Program-made: the position numbers and the translations under genes | Virus record (IMG/VR): IMGVR_UViG_3300037245_000661 | Location: 1 to 27,680 of that record | Strand: one strand, 5' to 3' | Length of the DNA stretch: 27,680 nt | Source: a virus | The notes under the pieces: model-generated | Database searches by the model: none | Told to the model about the DNA's origin: nothing | Seen by the model: the letters and a program-made list of their open reading frames with translations, nothing else | Shown: positions 1-7,831 of the stretch, piece by piece | Position numbering within the stretch: the first letter of the stretch is position 1 | How the letters are laid out: the number at the start of each line of letters is the position of its first letter

Positions 1-738
1 CGCGTTTTCTTCGGCGAATTGAGCGATCTGTGCAGACAGCTCCGCTTGCTCCTGCGTTTGTTCCTGGGCACCAAACCCGAATATATCCTCAAGTCCTTCG
101 ACCTGTTTAGCTGCGATCGCCAGATTATTCATTGTTTCCTGTGCAGGCTGTTGACCGAACGCAAGCCCCTGACCTACTGCCGTCTGTGTTCTGGCTGCAT
201 CAGCCTCATCAAGTGCCTGATTCTGCTGAAGGTTGGCAAATTGAAGATCTGACCGCTGCGTATTCAGGCTGGTTTGTAAATCCGTAGCAGCCTTAACCTG
301 TGCATTGCTTCTTGCGGCTCCGAAGAAGCCTGGCCCGGCGAATGATTCATCGATGAACGGTGATAGTTCTTCGGTAAACTGCCTCTTTGCCGGATTAGCG
401 ATAACATCGGAGAAGTATTGATCGACGTTCTCACTGGATAACTGTTGTGCTCCAAGATCACCAGACAAGCCCTGCCTGATCGCTGTACCTGTCTCGCCAG
501 ACAATGGGGTACCGACTGTTTGCTGGTTTGAGAAGTAGTCAGCAAAGTTACCAGCTCCCTGAACCGCTTGACTCTGTAAACCGGAGAAGTCAGCAACCCG
601 ATCACCTTGAAACACATTCTGGTTCTGTCCAAGCTCTGGACCGTAAATAGCTAGAGCATCGGCTAAGCTTGCTTTTTGTTCTGCCGTCTTAGCGTCTGAA
701 GTGCTTTGGCTCTGTTGTTTACTTTGACCGAAACCCAT
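1..738 (-). CDS. Internal virion / DNA-ejection-type protein, N-terminal part (runs off the left edge)
   Basis: This is an open frame of 246 codons that is still open at base 1, so the C-terminus is missing. The ATG at 738 has an ideal AAGGAG eight bases upstream, and that site lies inside the last codons of the preceding gene. The protein starts MGFGQSKQQSQS and is rich in Gln, Ala, Ser and Gly. Its middle (FTEELSPFIDESF, then an Ala/Arg-rich helix and repeated Gln-rich helices) resembles proteins encoded just after tail genes in many podovirus-like phages and annotated as internal virion, ejection or structural proteins. I see no enzymatic motif, signal peptide or membrane segment. The role is inferred from position at the end of the virion operon and from composition. 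Confidence 0.7.
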   Translation of the reverse strand, partial: MGFGQSKQQSQSTSDAKTAEQKASLADALAIYGPELGQNQNVFQGDRVADFSGLQSQAVQGAGNFADYFSNQQTVGTPLSGETGTAIRQGLSGDLGAQQLSSENVDQYFSDVIANPAKRQFTEELSPFIDESFAGPGFFGAARSNAQVKAATDLQTSLNTQRSDLQFANLQQNQALDEADAARTQTAVGQGLAFGQQPAQETMNNLAIAAKQVEGLEDIFGFGAQEQTQEQAELSAQIAQFAEENA

Positions 739-740
739 AG

Positions 741-1148
741 TCAGATCTCCTTATATACTTCCGTTTCGTTATCAGGTGTAGGCTTAAATCCCCACCTTCT
801 TTTCCAAATACGCCTTACTCTATTTGGCTTTCCTGTGACAAGTTTGAAACCCTTATCCTTCGCCCATTCGATTATCGCATTAAAAGCCTCATCAACCAAG
901 CTCCTCGGTACATCCCTGCGAGTATTTGCCTGCCATATAAAAACGTCATTATCTCGGCAGTAAGCAATCGTCATGCCGCAAACACTGTTATCATCGTCGT
1001 AACATACGCATACATAAGTATCGTCCGGATCATCGTTCATTCTTTCGAGTAATTCAAGATACATGTTCTCGATCCGTATGTCGAGTACAACAAACCAAGG
1101 AATCAATTTCAAAGCTATCTCTGGTTTCTTGTGTCTGATTAGATACAT
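741..1148 (-). CDS. GNAT-like N-acetyltransferase-fold protein
   Basis: This 135-residue protein starts at ATG 1148; the GAAGGA upstream lies in the end of the preceding gene. The pattern fits a small GNAT domain: beta strands around residues 44-70 (VCVCYDDD, VCGMTIAY), a helix with EAFNAIIEWAKDKGF near 100, and a final strand and turn with RRIWKRRWGFKPTPD that looks like the usual C-terminal GNAT element. The acetyl-CoA pyrophosphate loop (Q/R-x-x-G-x-G/A) is not obvious; QANTRRDVPRSL is the closest segment, so activity is uncertain. GNAT-like genes occur in the tail or internal-protein region of several podoviruses, and this one sits directly before the ejection-type gene. The substrate is unknown. 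Confidence 0.6.
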   Translation of the reverse strand: MYLIRHKKPEIALKLIPWFVVLDIRIENMYLELLERMNDDPDDTYVCVCYDDDNSVCGMTIAYCRDNDVFIWQANTRRDVPRSLVDEAFNAIIEWAKDKGFKLVTGKPNRVRRIWKRRWGFKPTPDNETEVYKEI

Positions 1149-1156
1149 TATTGTTC

Positions 1157-2080
1157 TTAAAATCCTTCATCGACCAACACTCCATCGAACGAAGCGTTAC
1201 AAAGAGAATCTTCCGCCAATGCCACCATAGCCAATTTTATAATACAAGGGCCTTCAAATATTTTCGGTGGACTGAACACGCTATCTAAGGAAGTTAGGCC
1301 ATTGTCTTGAATTGCGGCTGTATGTTTAAAAGTAAAAGCTGTCGTGTTATTTTTTATGTCCGTAGACTGAAAGATAATTACTCCAGCGGCATCTATGGTT
1401 GGGCCAGGAGAAGAATGACCAATAGATGCAGCAAAATTATACATGTAAAGCTTTTGCGTACTTGGAACACCTAATACAGCCATCGCTGATTGACCCTTGA
1501 TAGGGCCTATCTGGGCCGTGACCGTTCCATCTCCATTTGCAATAGCAGAAATCACGCCAACATTAGAGAACGGTCCAACCGAACCTGTCGTCAAGACTTT
1601 CATTCTATGAATAATGACATAAGATTTTACAGTATCTACGGAGTTTGCACCGGTGGCTGTGCCATCCATAATAACATCTTCGTACGTTTCTGCCGTGTCC
1701 CAATCTTGAAGTCCATAAACTCTAATGGTCCTTGCACCAGCACCCTGGGCAACTGTACCTCCTGAATCAGAATCAGCATCGGATGTAGATATTATCTGGT
1801 GTGTCTGTGCAGAAGTCGGAGCTAACCAGAATTGCTGGTCTTTGTCCCAAACGTCCGTAGGGCCTGTTTGTATAAACGACGAAGAACCAAACTTATTTAC
1901 AGAGTGATGGCCATCGACGTTTCCCTTTGCCACTTCTAATAGATAATCCATAGATAAATCTCCTGCTATTCTAAGTAGATCCTGATAATGATCCTTTAGT
2001 ATCCGTTCAGCATAGGTAGTAAACTGTTGAGGATTTTTGGGTACAGATGAAACATTACGACTTACAAGGTTTAAACTCAT
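1157..2080 (-). CDS. Putative tail / receptor-binding structural protein
   Basis: This is a 307-residue protein. Its ATG overlaps the preceding stop as ATGA, with GGAGGG six bases upstream, so the two genes are translationally coupled. The N-terminal 55 residues are helical (YAERILKDHYQDLLRIAG). They are followed by GNVDGHHSVNKFG and VWDKDQQFW, a pattern I associate with tail or fibre proteins of marine and environmental phages, and then by a beta-rich Thr/Gly/Val body ending in VDEGF. No catalytic motif, signal peptide or membrane segment is seen. The DNA for the body (1157-1977) holds no GATC, whereas the N-terminal stretch has two, which suggests an anchor joined to an exchanged distal domain. 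The receptor-binding role is inferred from order and mosaic character. Confidence 0.6.
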   Translation of the reverse strand: MSLNLVSRNVSSVPKNPQQFTTYAERILKDHYQDLLRIAGDLSMDYLLEVAKGNVDGHHSVNKFGSSSFIQTGPTDVWDKDQQFWLAPTSAQTHQIISTSDADSDSGGTVAQGAGARTIRVYGLQDWDTAETYEDVIMDGTATGANSVDTVKSYVIIHRMKVLTTGSVGPFSNVGVISAIANGDGTVTAQIGPIKGQSAMAVLGVPSTQKLYMYNFAASIGHSSPGPTIDAAGVIIFQSTDIKNNTTAFTFKHTAAIQDNGLTSLDSVFSPPKIFEGPCIIKLAMVALAEDSLCNASFDGVLVDEGF

Positions 2081-3786
2081 ACCGTACCCTCCAATACTGG
2101 CTGATGGATTGTATAGCTGCTTACCTCGAAATTTCCGAGCTGCGGGGATCCGGTTTCATAGTTTGAAAAAGAAAATTGTATTTTTTTGCTCGTATCCAAT
2201 ATAGTGACCTCGTGATCAAGCCACTCGTCATCGTCGGTAAGTGTCACAAGGCTATGTGTCCATCCGCCGTCTACGGTATCAAAGTCTGACGTTCTGTAAC
2301 CTACGATCAAACCGGAGCCTCTGGCATTTATAGTTATACCAGGCCATAGCTTATTGTTACGTGGCGAGCCTGCATCGTACACCTCGGTAATATGCCTAAC
2401 TAGTTTGGTTTCCCCGTCCTCGGTTTTGTGGCCAGTCTCGAACTGGTAAACAAACCCTCTACTATCTCCCATCATTATACGTTCTTCGGTAAGTGTCTCG
2501 ATGATCATTTGCCTCGACGTTGTGCCTTCCGTTATCATATCGGCAGCGGTCTTGTTGGTTAATACCATTTCAGCGTATGTTGAACCGCTATCATAACTTC
2601 CCGATCCCATAAGAGCCACGGTAGTGATACCGCTAATACTACCGCTCCACTTCGCCGTAAAGTCTCGCTTTGACCATGCACCAGTACGTATATCCATGTA
2701 ATACGCCATAGTGATCCATTGTCCACCACTAGGCACGATAAATATACATAGACGCGAATTCTGTGCCCCCATGACCATATAGCAACGGTTAACTCGCGTT
2801 GGTTCAAGATCTCGCTGTAAAAACTTATGGATCTTATCACCTATCCTCGTTAATGCGGATCCGCCCTCGTAAGAATATACGTTGTAATCATTGCCGACAA
2901 AGTAGTGGACATTATTCTTTGAATATAATAGATGTGGAGCAAGCAAGCCAAGACTCGGTATCTCTGGACGAGGATCATAAACAATAGACCCGCCAACATG
3001 GTTCAGCGACCAGATAGAGTGACCTTGATAAACTATATAGGAGGATCCAAGCGGAGCTGACCATACGTTATTATCGCCAGTGTCGAGAAGATTGAAATTT
3101 CCCGTACCGAAACCCTCCCATGTTTCGAGCTTTCCAGCCCTACTCCATAAAACCATTTGCGAGTTTTTATGCAAGTTGTTGTTTGAATCGGCTATTCTCG
3201 GCGATAACAGAATCGTATGGTTATAATGGATGCCGACTTGTAAGGCGTAATGCTTTGTTTCACCGCTGGCTGGATCGTGATAACCATCGGCTCCGAGTAG
3301 ATCGGCATAGTCAGTCTCGAATTTACCGCCCCATCTCTGGATCGGAGCGACCCCACCAGGGCATATTACGCTATGTTGATACCAGTCGTCACCGCTACCG
3401 TTTAGGGGTAACCCGTCAGTATGCAATACCGTTGCCTGGCTTACGGGGAAAAGTATATTAGCGGCAAGTGCCTGCCCTGCCTGTGTTATGTCATCCCATA
3501 GATCTCTTTCAAAGTTCCGGTCGAATATTGCTCCGGATGTAACCGCGATTGTATGCTCAGTACCGTCAAGCTCTGTATGCCTGAAAATGCCGAGAACATC
3601 ATTACCGTTATCTATTGGCAGATTGATTTCGGCAGCTTTAGCAAAACCATTGGCGATTTTAATTATGCCTCTGCTGTAAAGCATGTTCTTAGAGTTATCG
3701 GCTGCGGATCCGCGTTTAAGCTCCGAAGGATCTTCTACGGTAGCATCCAAACCTTTATCAACTTGTCGTACTGTTATGTCTGGCAT
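2077..3786 (-). CDS. Tail stabilisation / nozzle-like beta-propeller protein
   Basis: This 569-residue protein starts at ATG 3786, with AGGA about nine bases upstream inside the end of the fibre-like gene. It begins MPDITVRQVDKGLDATVEDP followed by ELKRGSAADNSKN and repeated beta blades containing Trp and Gly (YVVGNDYN-like, WSLNHVGG, MDIRTGAWSKRDF). This is the style of podovirus stabilisation or nozzle proteins, as in P22 gp10-like proteins and related DUF families. No signal peptide or membrane segment is present. It lies between the fibre-like gene and the putative receptor-binding protein in the tail cluster. It probably closes the portal-adaptor channel in the short tail; assignment is by architecture and order. 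Confidence 0.62.
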   Translation of the reverse strand: MPDITVRQVDKGLDATVEDPSELKRGSAADNSKNMLYSRGIIKIANGFAKAAEINLPIDNGNDVLGIFRHTELDGTEHTIAVTSGAIFDRNFERDLWDDITQAGQALAANILFPVSQATVLHTDGLPLNGSGDDWYQHSVICPGGVAPIQRWGGKFETDYADLLGADGYHDPASGETKHYALQVGIHYNHTILLSPRIADSNNNLHKNSQMVLWSRAGKLETWEGFGTGNFNLLDTGDNNVWSAPLGSSYIVYQGHSIWSLNHVGGSIVYDPRPEIPSLGLLAPHLLYSKNNVHYFVGNDYNVYSYEGGSALTRIGDKIHKFLQRDLEPTRVNRCYMVMGAQNSRLCIFIVPSGGQWITMAYYMDIRTGAWSKRDFTAKWSGSISGITTVALMGSGSYDSGSTYAEMVLTNKTAADMITEGTTSRQMIIETLTEERIMMGDSRGFVYQFETGHKTEDGETKLVRHITEVYDAGSPRNNKLWPGITINARGSGLIVGYRTSDFDTVDGGWTHSLVTLTDDDEWLDHEVTILDTSKKIQFSFSNYETGSPQLGNFEVSSYTIHQPVLEGTV

Positions 3787-3789
3787 AAT

Positions 3790-4872
3790 TTAATATCCTA
3801 TGGCAAACCAATAAACATTCGGAGCATCACCAGCAACAACAAAGTAGTCAAAACTACTGACAGTAAGAGTGTCTACCCTATCGTTTGCAGTTCCAGAAGA
3901 AGCAGCATCATTTTGTTGTATAAATACAGAAACCACACCATTAGGAAAAGGTGTATCAAAAGTAACAGTTCCACTATTTGAACCAGTGCTACCCGTCTTC
4001 ATTATCATGCCATTAGGAAAGGTAACACTTTCCCTGCTATCACTACTGCCATCGTTTGTATAATCAGCAGGAGTGTAACCATCAGTGGAAGATGCTGTTA
4101 TTTCGGTATCTACATAAACTTTGATACTTTGTTGACTTGCGACTGACGTATCAGAATTAGAAAGCATGTCATTCTCATCTTTAAATCCGCCTCTGCCAGT
4201 AGCAAAGCTAGTTGAATCAAACGCATCATCTAAATCCAACTTACCGCCTATCAACGTATCACCAGTTGCACCGGATACCGTAAACTTGTTGGTATTGATC
4301 GTAATGTCGGATGTCGCTGACCCTACCAGATCGTCACCGGCTCCGAGTGTTATGTTACCGTTAGACAATATACCAAGCGTATGGACCGTCTGAAGATCGA
4401 ACGTCTGGACATCTGCCCATGAATGAGCTGCTGCTACGATCTCAGCGACCATAGAAGTGGACAGCAACGTCCACGTACCGGTACTGGCATAGTTCGTCAA
4501 GACATATACCAGGTTATCCGGCGATGAATTGGTATCGAACCACAAGGAACCTGTATCGTTGTTGGTCCATGCAGTACCATCGATCTGTGTTGTCGGAGCA
4601 CCGTCCTGCCAGAAGGCCCTCGCGGATCCCTGTTGGTGATTACCACCTGCCGATGAAGTAGCTAGCGTTTCATGCTCCTTGTTCATCCGGATAGCGATAC
4701 CCTTGCGGAGATCGTATATCTCTTTGTAATCATTACCGATGAGCTGGTCGATGTCCGGAGAAGCAACATCCCATTTAGTACCATCCCACGGATCATGGGT
4801 ACCGGCAAAGATACAGGTTGCAGTTAAAACACACAACAATAGGAAAGCTATTTTTCTAAATTGGGATCTCAT
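3790..4872 (-). CDS. Tail fibre-like protein with an N-terminal signal peptide
   Basis: This is a 360-residue protein. ATG 4872 has GAGGAG seven bases upstream and overlaps the adaptor gene by 17 bases, so this start is firm and no other Met lies nearby. Residues 1-24 form a classical Sec signal: basic MRSQFRK, hydrophobic IAFLLLCVLTA, then CIFA before GTHDPWDG. After it come DPWDGTKWDV and IYDLRKGIAIRMNKEHETLA, typical of phage fibre proximal domains. A beta-rich Gly/Ser/Thr body follows, then SQQSIKVYVDTEI and a C-terminal beta domain around 285-360. A leader on an assembled virion component is unusual. The C-terminal half (3790-4289) has no GATC and seems more A+T-rich, consistent with a swapped receptor-binding tip. 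It could instead be exported for another purpose. Confidence 0.68.
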   Translation of the reverse strand: MRSQFRKIAFLLLCVLTATCIFAGTHDPWDGTKWDVASPDIDQLIGNDYKEIYDLRKGIAIRMNKEHETLATSSAGGNHQQGSARAFWQDGAPTTQIDGTAWTNNDTGSLWFDTNSSPDNLVYVLTNYASTGTWTLLSTSMVAEIVAAAHSWADVQTFDLQTVHTLGILSNGNITLGAGDDLVGSATSDITINTNKFTVSGATGDTLIGGKLDLDDAFDSTSFATGRGGFKDENDMLSNSDTSVASQQSIKVYVDTEITASSTDGYTPADYTNDGSSDSRESVTFPNGMIMKTGSTGSNSGTVTFDTPFPNGVVSVFIQQNDAASSGTANDRVDTLTVSSFDYFVVAGDAPNVYWFAIGY

Positions 4873-5554
4873 TGCTTTGCTCCTCTAAACTCATTTCGTT
4901 ATATTCCATAAATTTAAACAGCCACGCATCAAACATACCTCTGGTTTTCAACGCTTTTGCTTCCAGTCTGTTATTGGTTAATGCCATCTCGTCGTAACAC
5001 TCTGCCAACGCAAACAGAATAAGTCCCTTGTCTGCATCCTTAATATCGCTGGTGTTCGTCGATATGATTGTCGGGAACGCCGTTGCGAATTTCGTATAAT
5101 CGAACCGCAAGTCATTGCCGTTAAATTCTTCACTGACAGGGCAGTTGAAGTATAACGTATTGCCGACCCTGGTATAGTGTACCGGCTCGGAAGCAGTCTC
5201 ACTGGCTGGAATGACATATTTGCAGAAGAACCTATCCTTTCGCATGTATTCGATACCCTGCCGTCTGGTTCCATCATCTTTCCCATCAATATCCAAGATC
5301 AGCAGTTGGATCTTGCTGATATGTGCGGGATCGATGGTACTTAGATCTAACGTTGTCTGGTCCGTAGATAGCTGGTAAGCGGCCTCGTCGATCGTTTCCA
5401 GATCGATCATACCAGGAGAACGCCGCACAATTTGTATTTGTGCTTCGTTTAACGCATCGAGTACGAATTCTGCTGTTATCAGAACCGAATCATTCGATCG
5501 CCCTGACCTGGTTCGAACTGTTGTTATAAGTTGTGCTGCTGTTTTAGCTGCCAT
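4856..5554 (-). CDS. Head-tail adaptor / tail accessory protein (gp4-like)
   Basis: This 232-residue protein starts at ATG 5554 with GAGG four to six bases upstream. Helical N-terminal sequence (SNDSVLITAEFVLDALNEAQIQ) is followed by beta elements (IDLETIDEAAYQLSTDQ), a strand pair around VHYTRVGNTLYFNCPV, and a C-terminal helical bundle (LFALAECYDEMALTNNRLEA). This layout is that of podovirus gp4-like adaptor or head-completion proteins, which dock under the portal ring. The usual length is 150-250 residues, which this gene matches. It precedes the fibre and nozzle genes, as expected for the first tail component. Confidence 0.68.
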   Translation of the reverse strand: MAAKTAAQLITTVRTRSGRSNDSVLITAEFVLDALNEAQIQIVRRSPGMIDLETIDEAAYQLSTDQTTLDLSTIDPAHISKIQLLILDIDGKDDGTRRQGIEYMRKDRFFCKYVIPASETASEPVHYTRVGNTLYFNCPVSEEFNGNDLRFDYTKFATAFPTIISTNTSDIKDADKGLILFALAECYDEMALTNNRLEAKALKTRGMFDAWLFKFMEYNEMSLEEQSNEIPI

Positions 5555-5561
5555 AATAACC

Positions 5562-6833
5562 TCATTTTAAAACGCTCTGTGGTTCCTTGCTTTTTGTGAT
5601 TTCTATTGGCATACTGCAATAAGGACAATTCGCAATACCTACGCCATTATCGACGTAATACTGGTTCCTGCAACACGGACAAAGCCAACCGATCGTACCG
5701 GCACATTGTTCAGTATGAACACCTTCCTTCAAGTATTTCGGATCCTTCGGCCATGAGTTTGGAATTTCGGTAACGATGTTGATCTTTTCGATACGGTCCT
5801 GTATGAAGGTAGCAGCTCGGAAGCAAGCATCACCGTCGATCTTACCGTAAAGGTGTTCTATTAATTCATCAAACGCCCACTCGATGATATTCGACTCGTA
5901 AATATCAGCTTCCTCTAGTGACAATTCAAGTGCTTCATAATCAACAGGGCGAGGACTAACAGCCGCAAGAAGTGGATCCGGATTGACATTACAATAATTA
6001 AACGAAGGCATACCCATTAAATGAGCCTCGATCGCCATTGTGGATCCGCTGTGTACCAGAATGTCAACATTCTGCAATGCTTCAAGGGATGGTTTACTTG
6101 GCTCATGGATCTTAACACCTGAAGGTATTCTATCCCTGTACTCCGTTATCAGTTCGCCGGGACGTACCTTAAGCTCGATATTCCACTCATCGCCATGCTT
6201 AATGAATAGTACCGTAATAGCTTCGATCCATGCTTGCCGGGCTTCACAGTGAAGATCGTATATTTGCTCGTGGTAAGCTGATTCTTCTGGAAGCCCACAC
6301 TCGCAATACTCACTCCTGCAATCGGCGGTAGAGAAGCCAGTAGCAAACAGGATGGTTTTACGTTCGCTATTCCTGATTACACCACTCTTGATATACGGAT
6401 CGAACGCGAACGCTCCGCAAGCCTTGATCTTGTACGCAGGCATATTGCCATTCTCAAACAGTATGTCGGCAAACTCTTGGCCCCAAACAAGCTCGAGGTC
6501 TACATAAGGCGAGTAATCCCAATGGCCGACAATGATCGTCTTGCGATCTGGTGACAGGTTCGCAAACTCCGCCCGGCCCATACCAGCTTCACCGCGACGA
6601 ACGACAACCTCGATTCCCCACTCCTTACACTGTTTGATAAAGTCATACTTATACTGACCGCCTGGCATTGGAACAATAACAACGTCCGGCTTTTCATAGC
6701 AGACAGTTTCCATACCTGCATTGATATAGTTTCGGACAGTTACTGCATGTCCATGTTTGCGCAGCTCGTCGGCAAGCATATCGTCGATACACTTGTCACG
6801 CTGCCCGCATAATGTTAAAATTGCAATCTTCAT
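5562..6833 (-). CDS. Glycosyltransferase-like surface carbohydrate protein with C-terminal zinc ribbon
   Basis: This is a 423-residue GT-B-type protein. I choose ATG 6833 (MKIAILTLCGQRDK) because AAGGA lies about nine bases upstream; an upstream in-frame ATG at 6869 would only add a Lys-rich stretch overlapping the methyltransferase. The N-terminal Rossmann half includes DVVIVPMPGGQ (50-60). The C-terminal half holds VDILVHSGSTMAIEAHLMG (256-274), the nucleotide-sugar-site signature of surface-polysaccharide and lipid-A-disaccharide-synthase-like transferases. Cysteines 385, 387/388, 403 and 406 (CPCC and CPYC) form a C-terminal zinc ribbon, unusual for this fold. Together with the methyltransferase next door it could modify virion proteins or the host envelope. 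The donor and acceptor are unknown. Confidence 0.7.
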   Translation of the reverse strand: MKIAILTLCGQRDKCIDDMLADELRKHGHAVTVRNYINAGMETVCYEKPDVVIVPMPGGQYKYDFIKQCKEWGIEVVVRRGEAGMGRAEFANLSPDRKTIIVGHWDYSPYVDLELVWGQEFADILFENGNMPAYKIKACGAFAFDPYIKSGVIRNSERKTILFATGFSTADCRSEYCECGLPEESAYHEQIYDLHCEARQAWIEAITVLFIKHGDEWNIELKVRPGELITEYRDRIPSGVKIHEPSKPSLEALQNVDILVHSGSTMAIEAHLMGMPSFNYCNVNPDPLLAAVSPRPVDYEALELSLEEADIYESNIIEWAFDELIEHLYGKIDGDACFRAATFIQDRIEKINIVTEIPNSWPKDPKYLKEGVHTEQCAGTIGWLCPCCRNQYYVDNGVGIANCPYCSMPIEITKSKEPQSVLK

Positions 6834-6834
6834 T

Positions 6835-7437
6835 TTAGTTTTCCTTTTCTTCTTTTTTACTTTCGCCATAAAACATAAGCCTGGTCATATCGTGAGTAGG
6901 TACCTCGAACTCGGTAGCCAGAACAGTGAATAAGTATCTCGCTGCTGTATCGATCCACCAGTCGCAATCTCTAACAGTACGGTGGCATTTGCCTTCCTGT
7001 AATGCGATGTCCATTGTTCGATCGAGTAACGGAACCACAAATGCTACGGTTTTCGCCACTCTGGACATCTCGGATATAGCAAACAATACCTTGTCTGGTT
7101 CGATATGTTCAAGTACATCGAAAGAAATCGCCATCTCGAACGTGTCGTCTACGAACGGCAATCCCATTTCGGCTATATCGTGCTGGATAAACTCATACCC
7201 ATCACGATCGTAAGGACCAGGCACAATGTCGATCCCGGTAACATCATGCCGCATATCAGTTAAGAGCCTGCATGTTTTGCCGTTACCGCAACCAACCTCT
7301 AAGATACTGGAAGATTCATAGGGGATAAATTGAAACCACTCCCTAAGTGTCAACAGCCCCCAATTATTATCTTGGAAGGCTGGTAGCATGTTATGCATCG
7401 TCCTATATAATGCTTCTTTTTTACTTGGTAATTCCAT
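6835..7437 (-). CDS. Class I SAM-dependent methyltransferase
   Basis: This is a 200-residue protein. Motif I is ILEVGCGNGKT (45-55), the acidic ribose contact is in GIDIV (68-72), and the post-motif is FDVLEHIEP (106-114), all characteristic of Rossmann class I methyltransferases. Later CHRTVRDCDWW (151-161) recalls small-molecule or sugar methyltransferases with an H-R-T-x-R-x-x-x-W-W signature. ATG 7437 is preferred because AAGG lies seven bases upstream. A longer frame from 7500 lacks a ribosome site and would read through the terminator-like hairpin. The stop lies one base before the ATG of the glycosyltransferase, so the two are almost certainly co-translated and probably act in the same modification. 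The target is not shown by sequence. Confidence 0.82.
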   Translation of the reverse strand: MELPSKKEALYRTMHNMLPAFQDNNWGLLTLREWFQFIPYESSSILEVGCGNGKTCRLLTDMRHDVTGIDIVPGPYDRDGYEFIQHDIAEMGLPFVDDTFEMAISFDVLEHIEPDKVLFAISEMSRVAKTVAFVVPLLDRTMDIALQEGKCHRTVRDCDWWIDTAARYLFTVLATEFEVPTHDMTRLMFYGESKKEEKEN

Positions 7438-7461
7438 TTCAAAACCTTGCCTTTTCTTCTT

Positions 7462-7501
7462 AAAAATCTCCGATGAGGAAGGCCACAAGGCCAACCCCAT
7501 C
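7462..7501 (-). terminator. Candidate rho-independent terminator after the capsid/decoration genes
   Basis: Read on the minus strand, a 13-base arm and its partner (7489-7501 and 7472-7484) pair around the loop TTGT. The inner GGCC/GGCC is perfect; two T-T mismatches and one G-T wobble lie further out. Five spacer bases and then TTTTT (7466-7462) follow. It begins just after the stop of the small decoration-like gene and before the methyltransferase, so it could reduce transcription after the capsid genes. The U tract is short and slightly displaced, so termination may be partial. Confidence 0.5.
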
Positions 7502-7516
7502 GAAGAAAAGGTTTCG

Positions 7517-7792
7517 TTAATCCCCGAACAAACTGTAACTCACAGTGTCGGCGGATGTACTTATTGATCCGATCCTAGTCATTTTGACCAGACCACCACT
7601 TACTACACCTCGCGTTGGAAGACAGGTAAGACCATCTGTAACCATCATGCCATGACCGCCAATTACTTTACGTAATTTAGTCGGCACATAAAAGACCTGG
7701 CTAGATACGCCAGAGATAGTCACTTCGCTACCCATTTCCATGCGGGCACCGTTCAGTAAGAACGATTTTTGCCTTAATACGTCATAAGCCAT
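7517..7792 (-). CDS. Small virion-associated (decoration-like) protein
   Basis: This 91-residue protein begins MAYDVLRQKSFLLNGARMEM. ATG 7792 is chosen because AGGAGG lies nine bases upstream; an in-frame TTG two codons earlier would be too close to it. The protein is beta-rich, with Gly, Val and Ser (VTISGVSSQVFYVP, IGGHGMMVTDGLT), and has no signal or membrane segment. It follows the capsid gene and the 184-residue structural-like gene, where phages often encode head decoration or head-completion proteins. I do not recognise a specific family, so function rests on position. Confidence 0.5.
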   Translation of the reverse strand: MAYDVLRQKSFLLNGARMEMGSEVTISGVSSQVFYVPTKLRKVIGGHGMMVTDGLTCLPTRGVVSGGLVKMTRIGSISTSADTVSYSLFGD

Positions 7793-7831
7793 ATTCAAGA
7801 ACCTCCTTTCAAAAAGGTTTAGAGGTTTAGA

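Noticed and set aside
3553-3981. 142-codon plus-strand frame across the junction of nozzle and fibre genes
   Set aside because: All supported genes are on the minus strand and no start signal is visible; composition is unlike a protein.
7438-7500. Extended N-terminus of the methyltransferase from an ATG at 7500
   Set aside because: No ribosome site there, the extra residues match nothing typical of the family, and the DNA forms a terminator-like hairpin.
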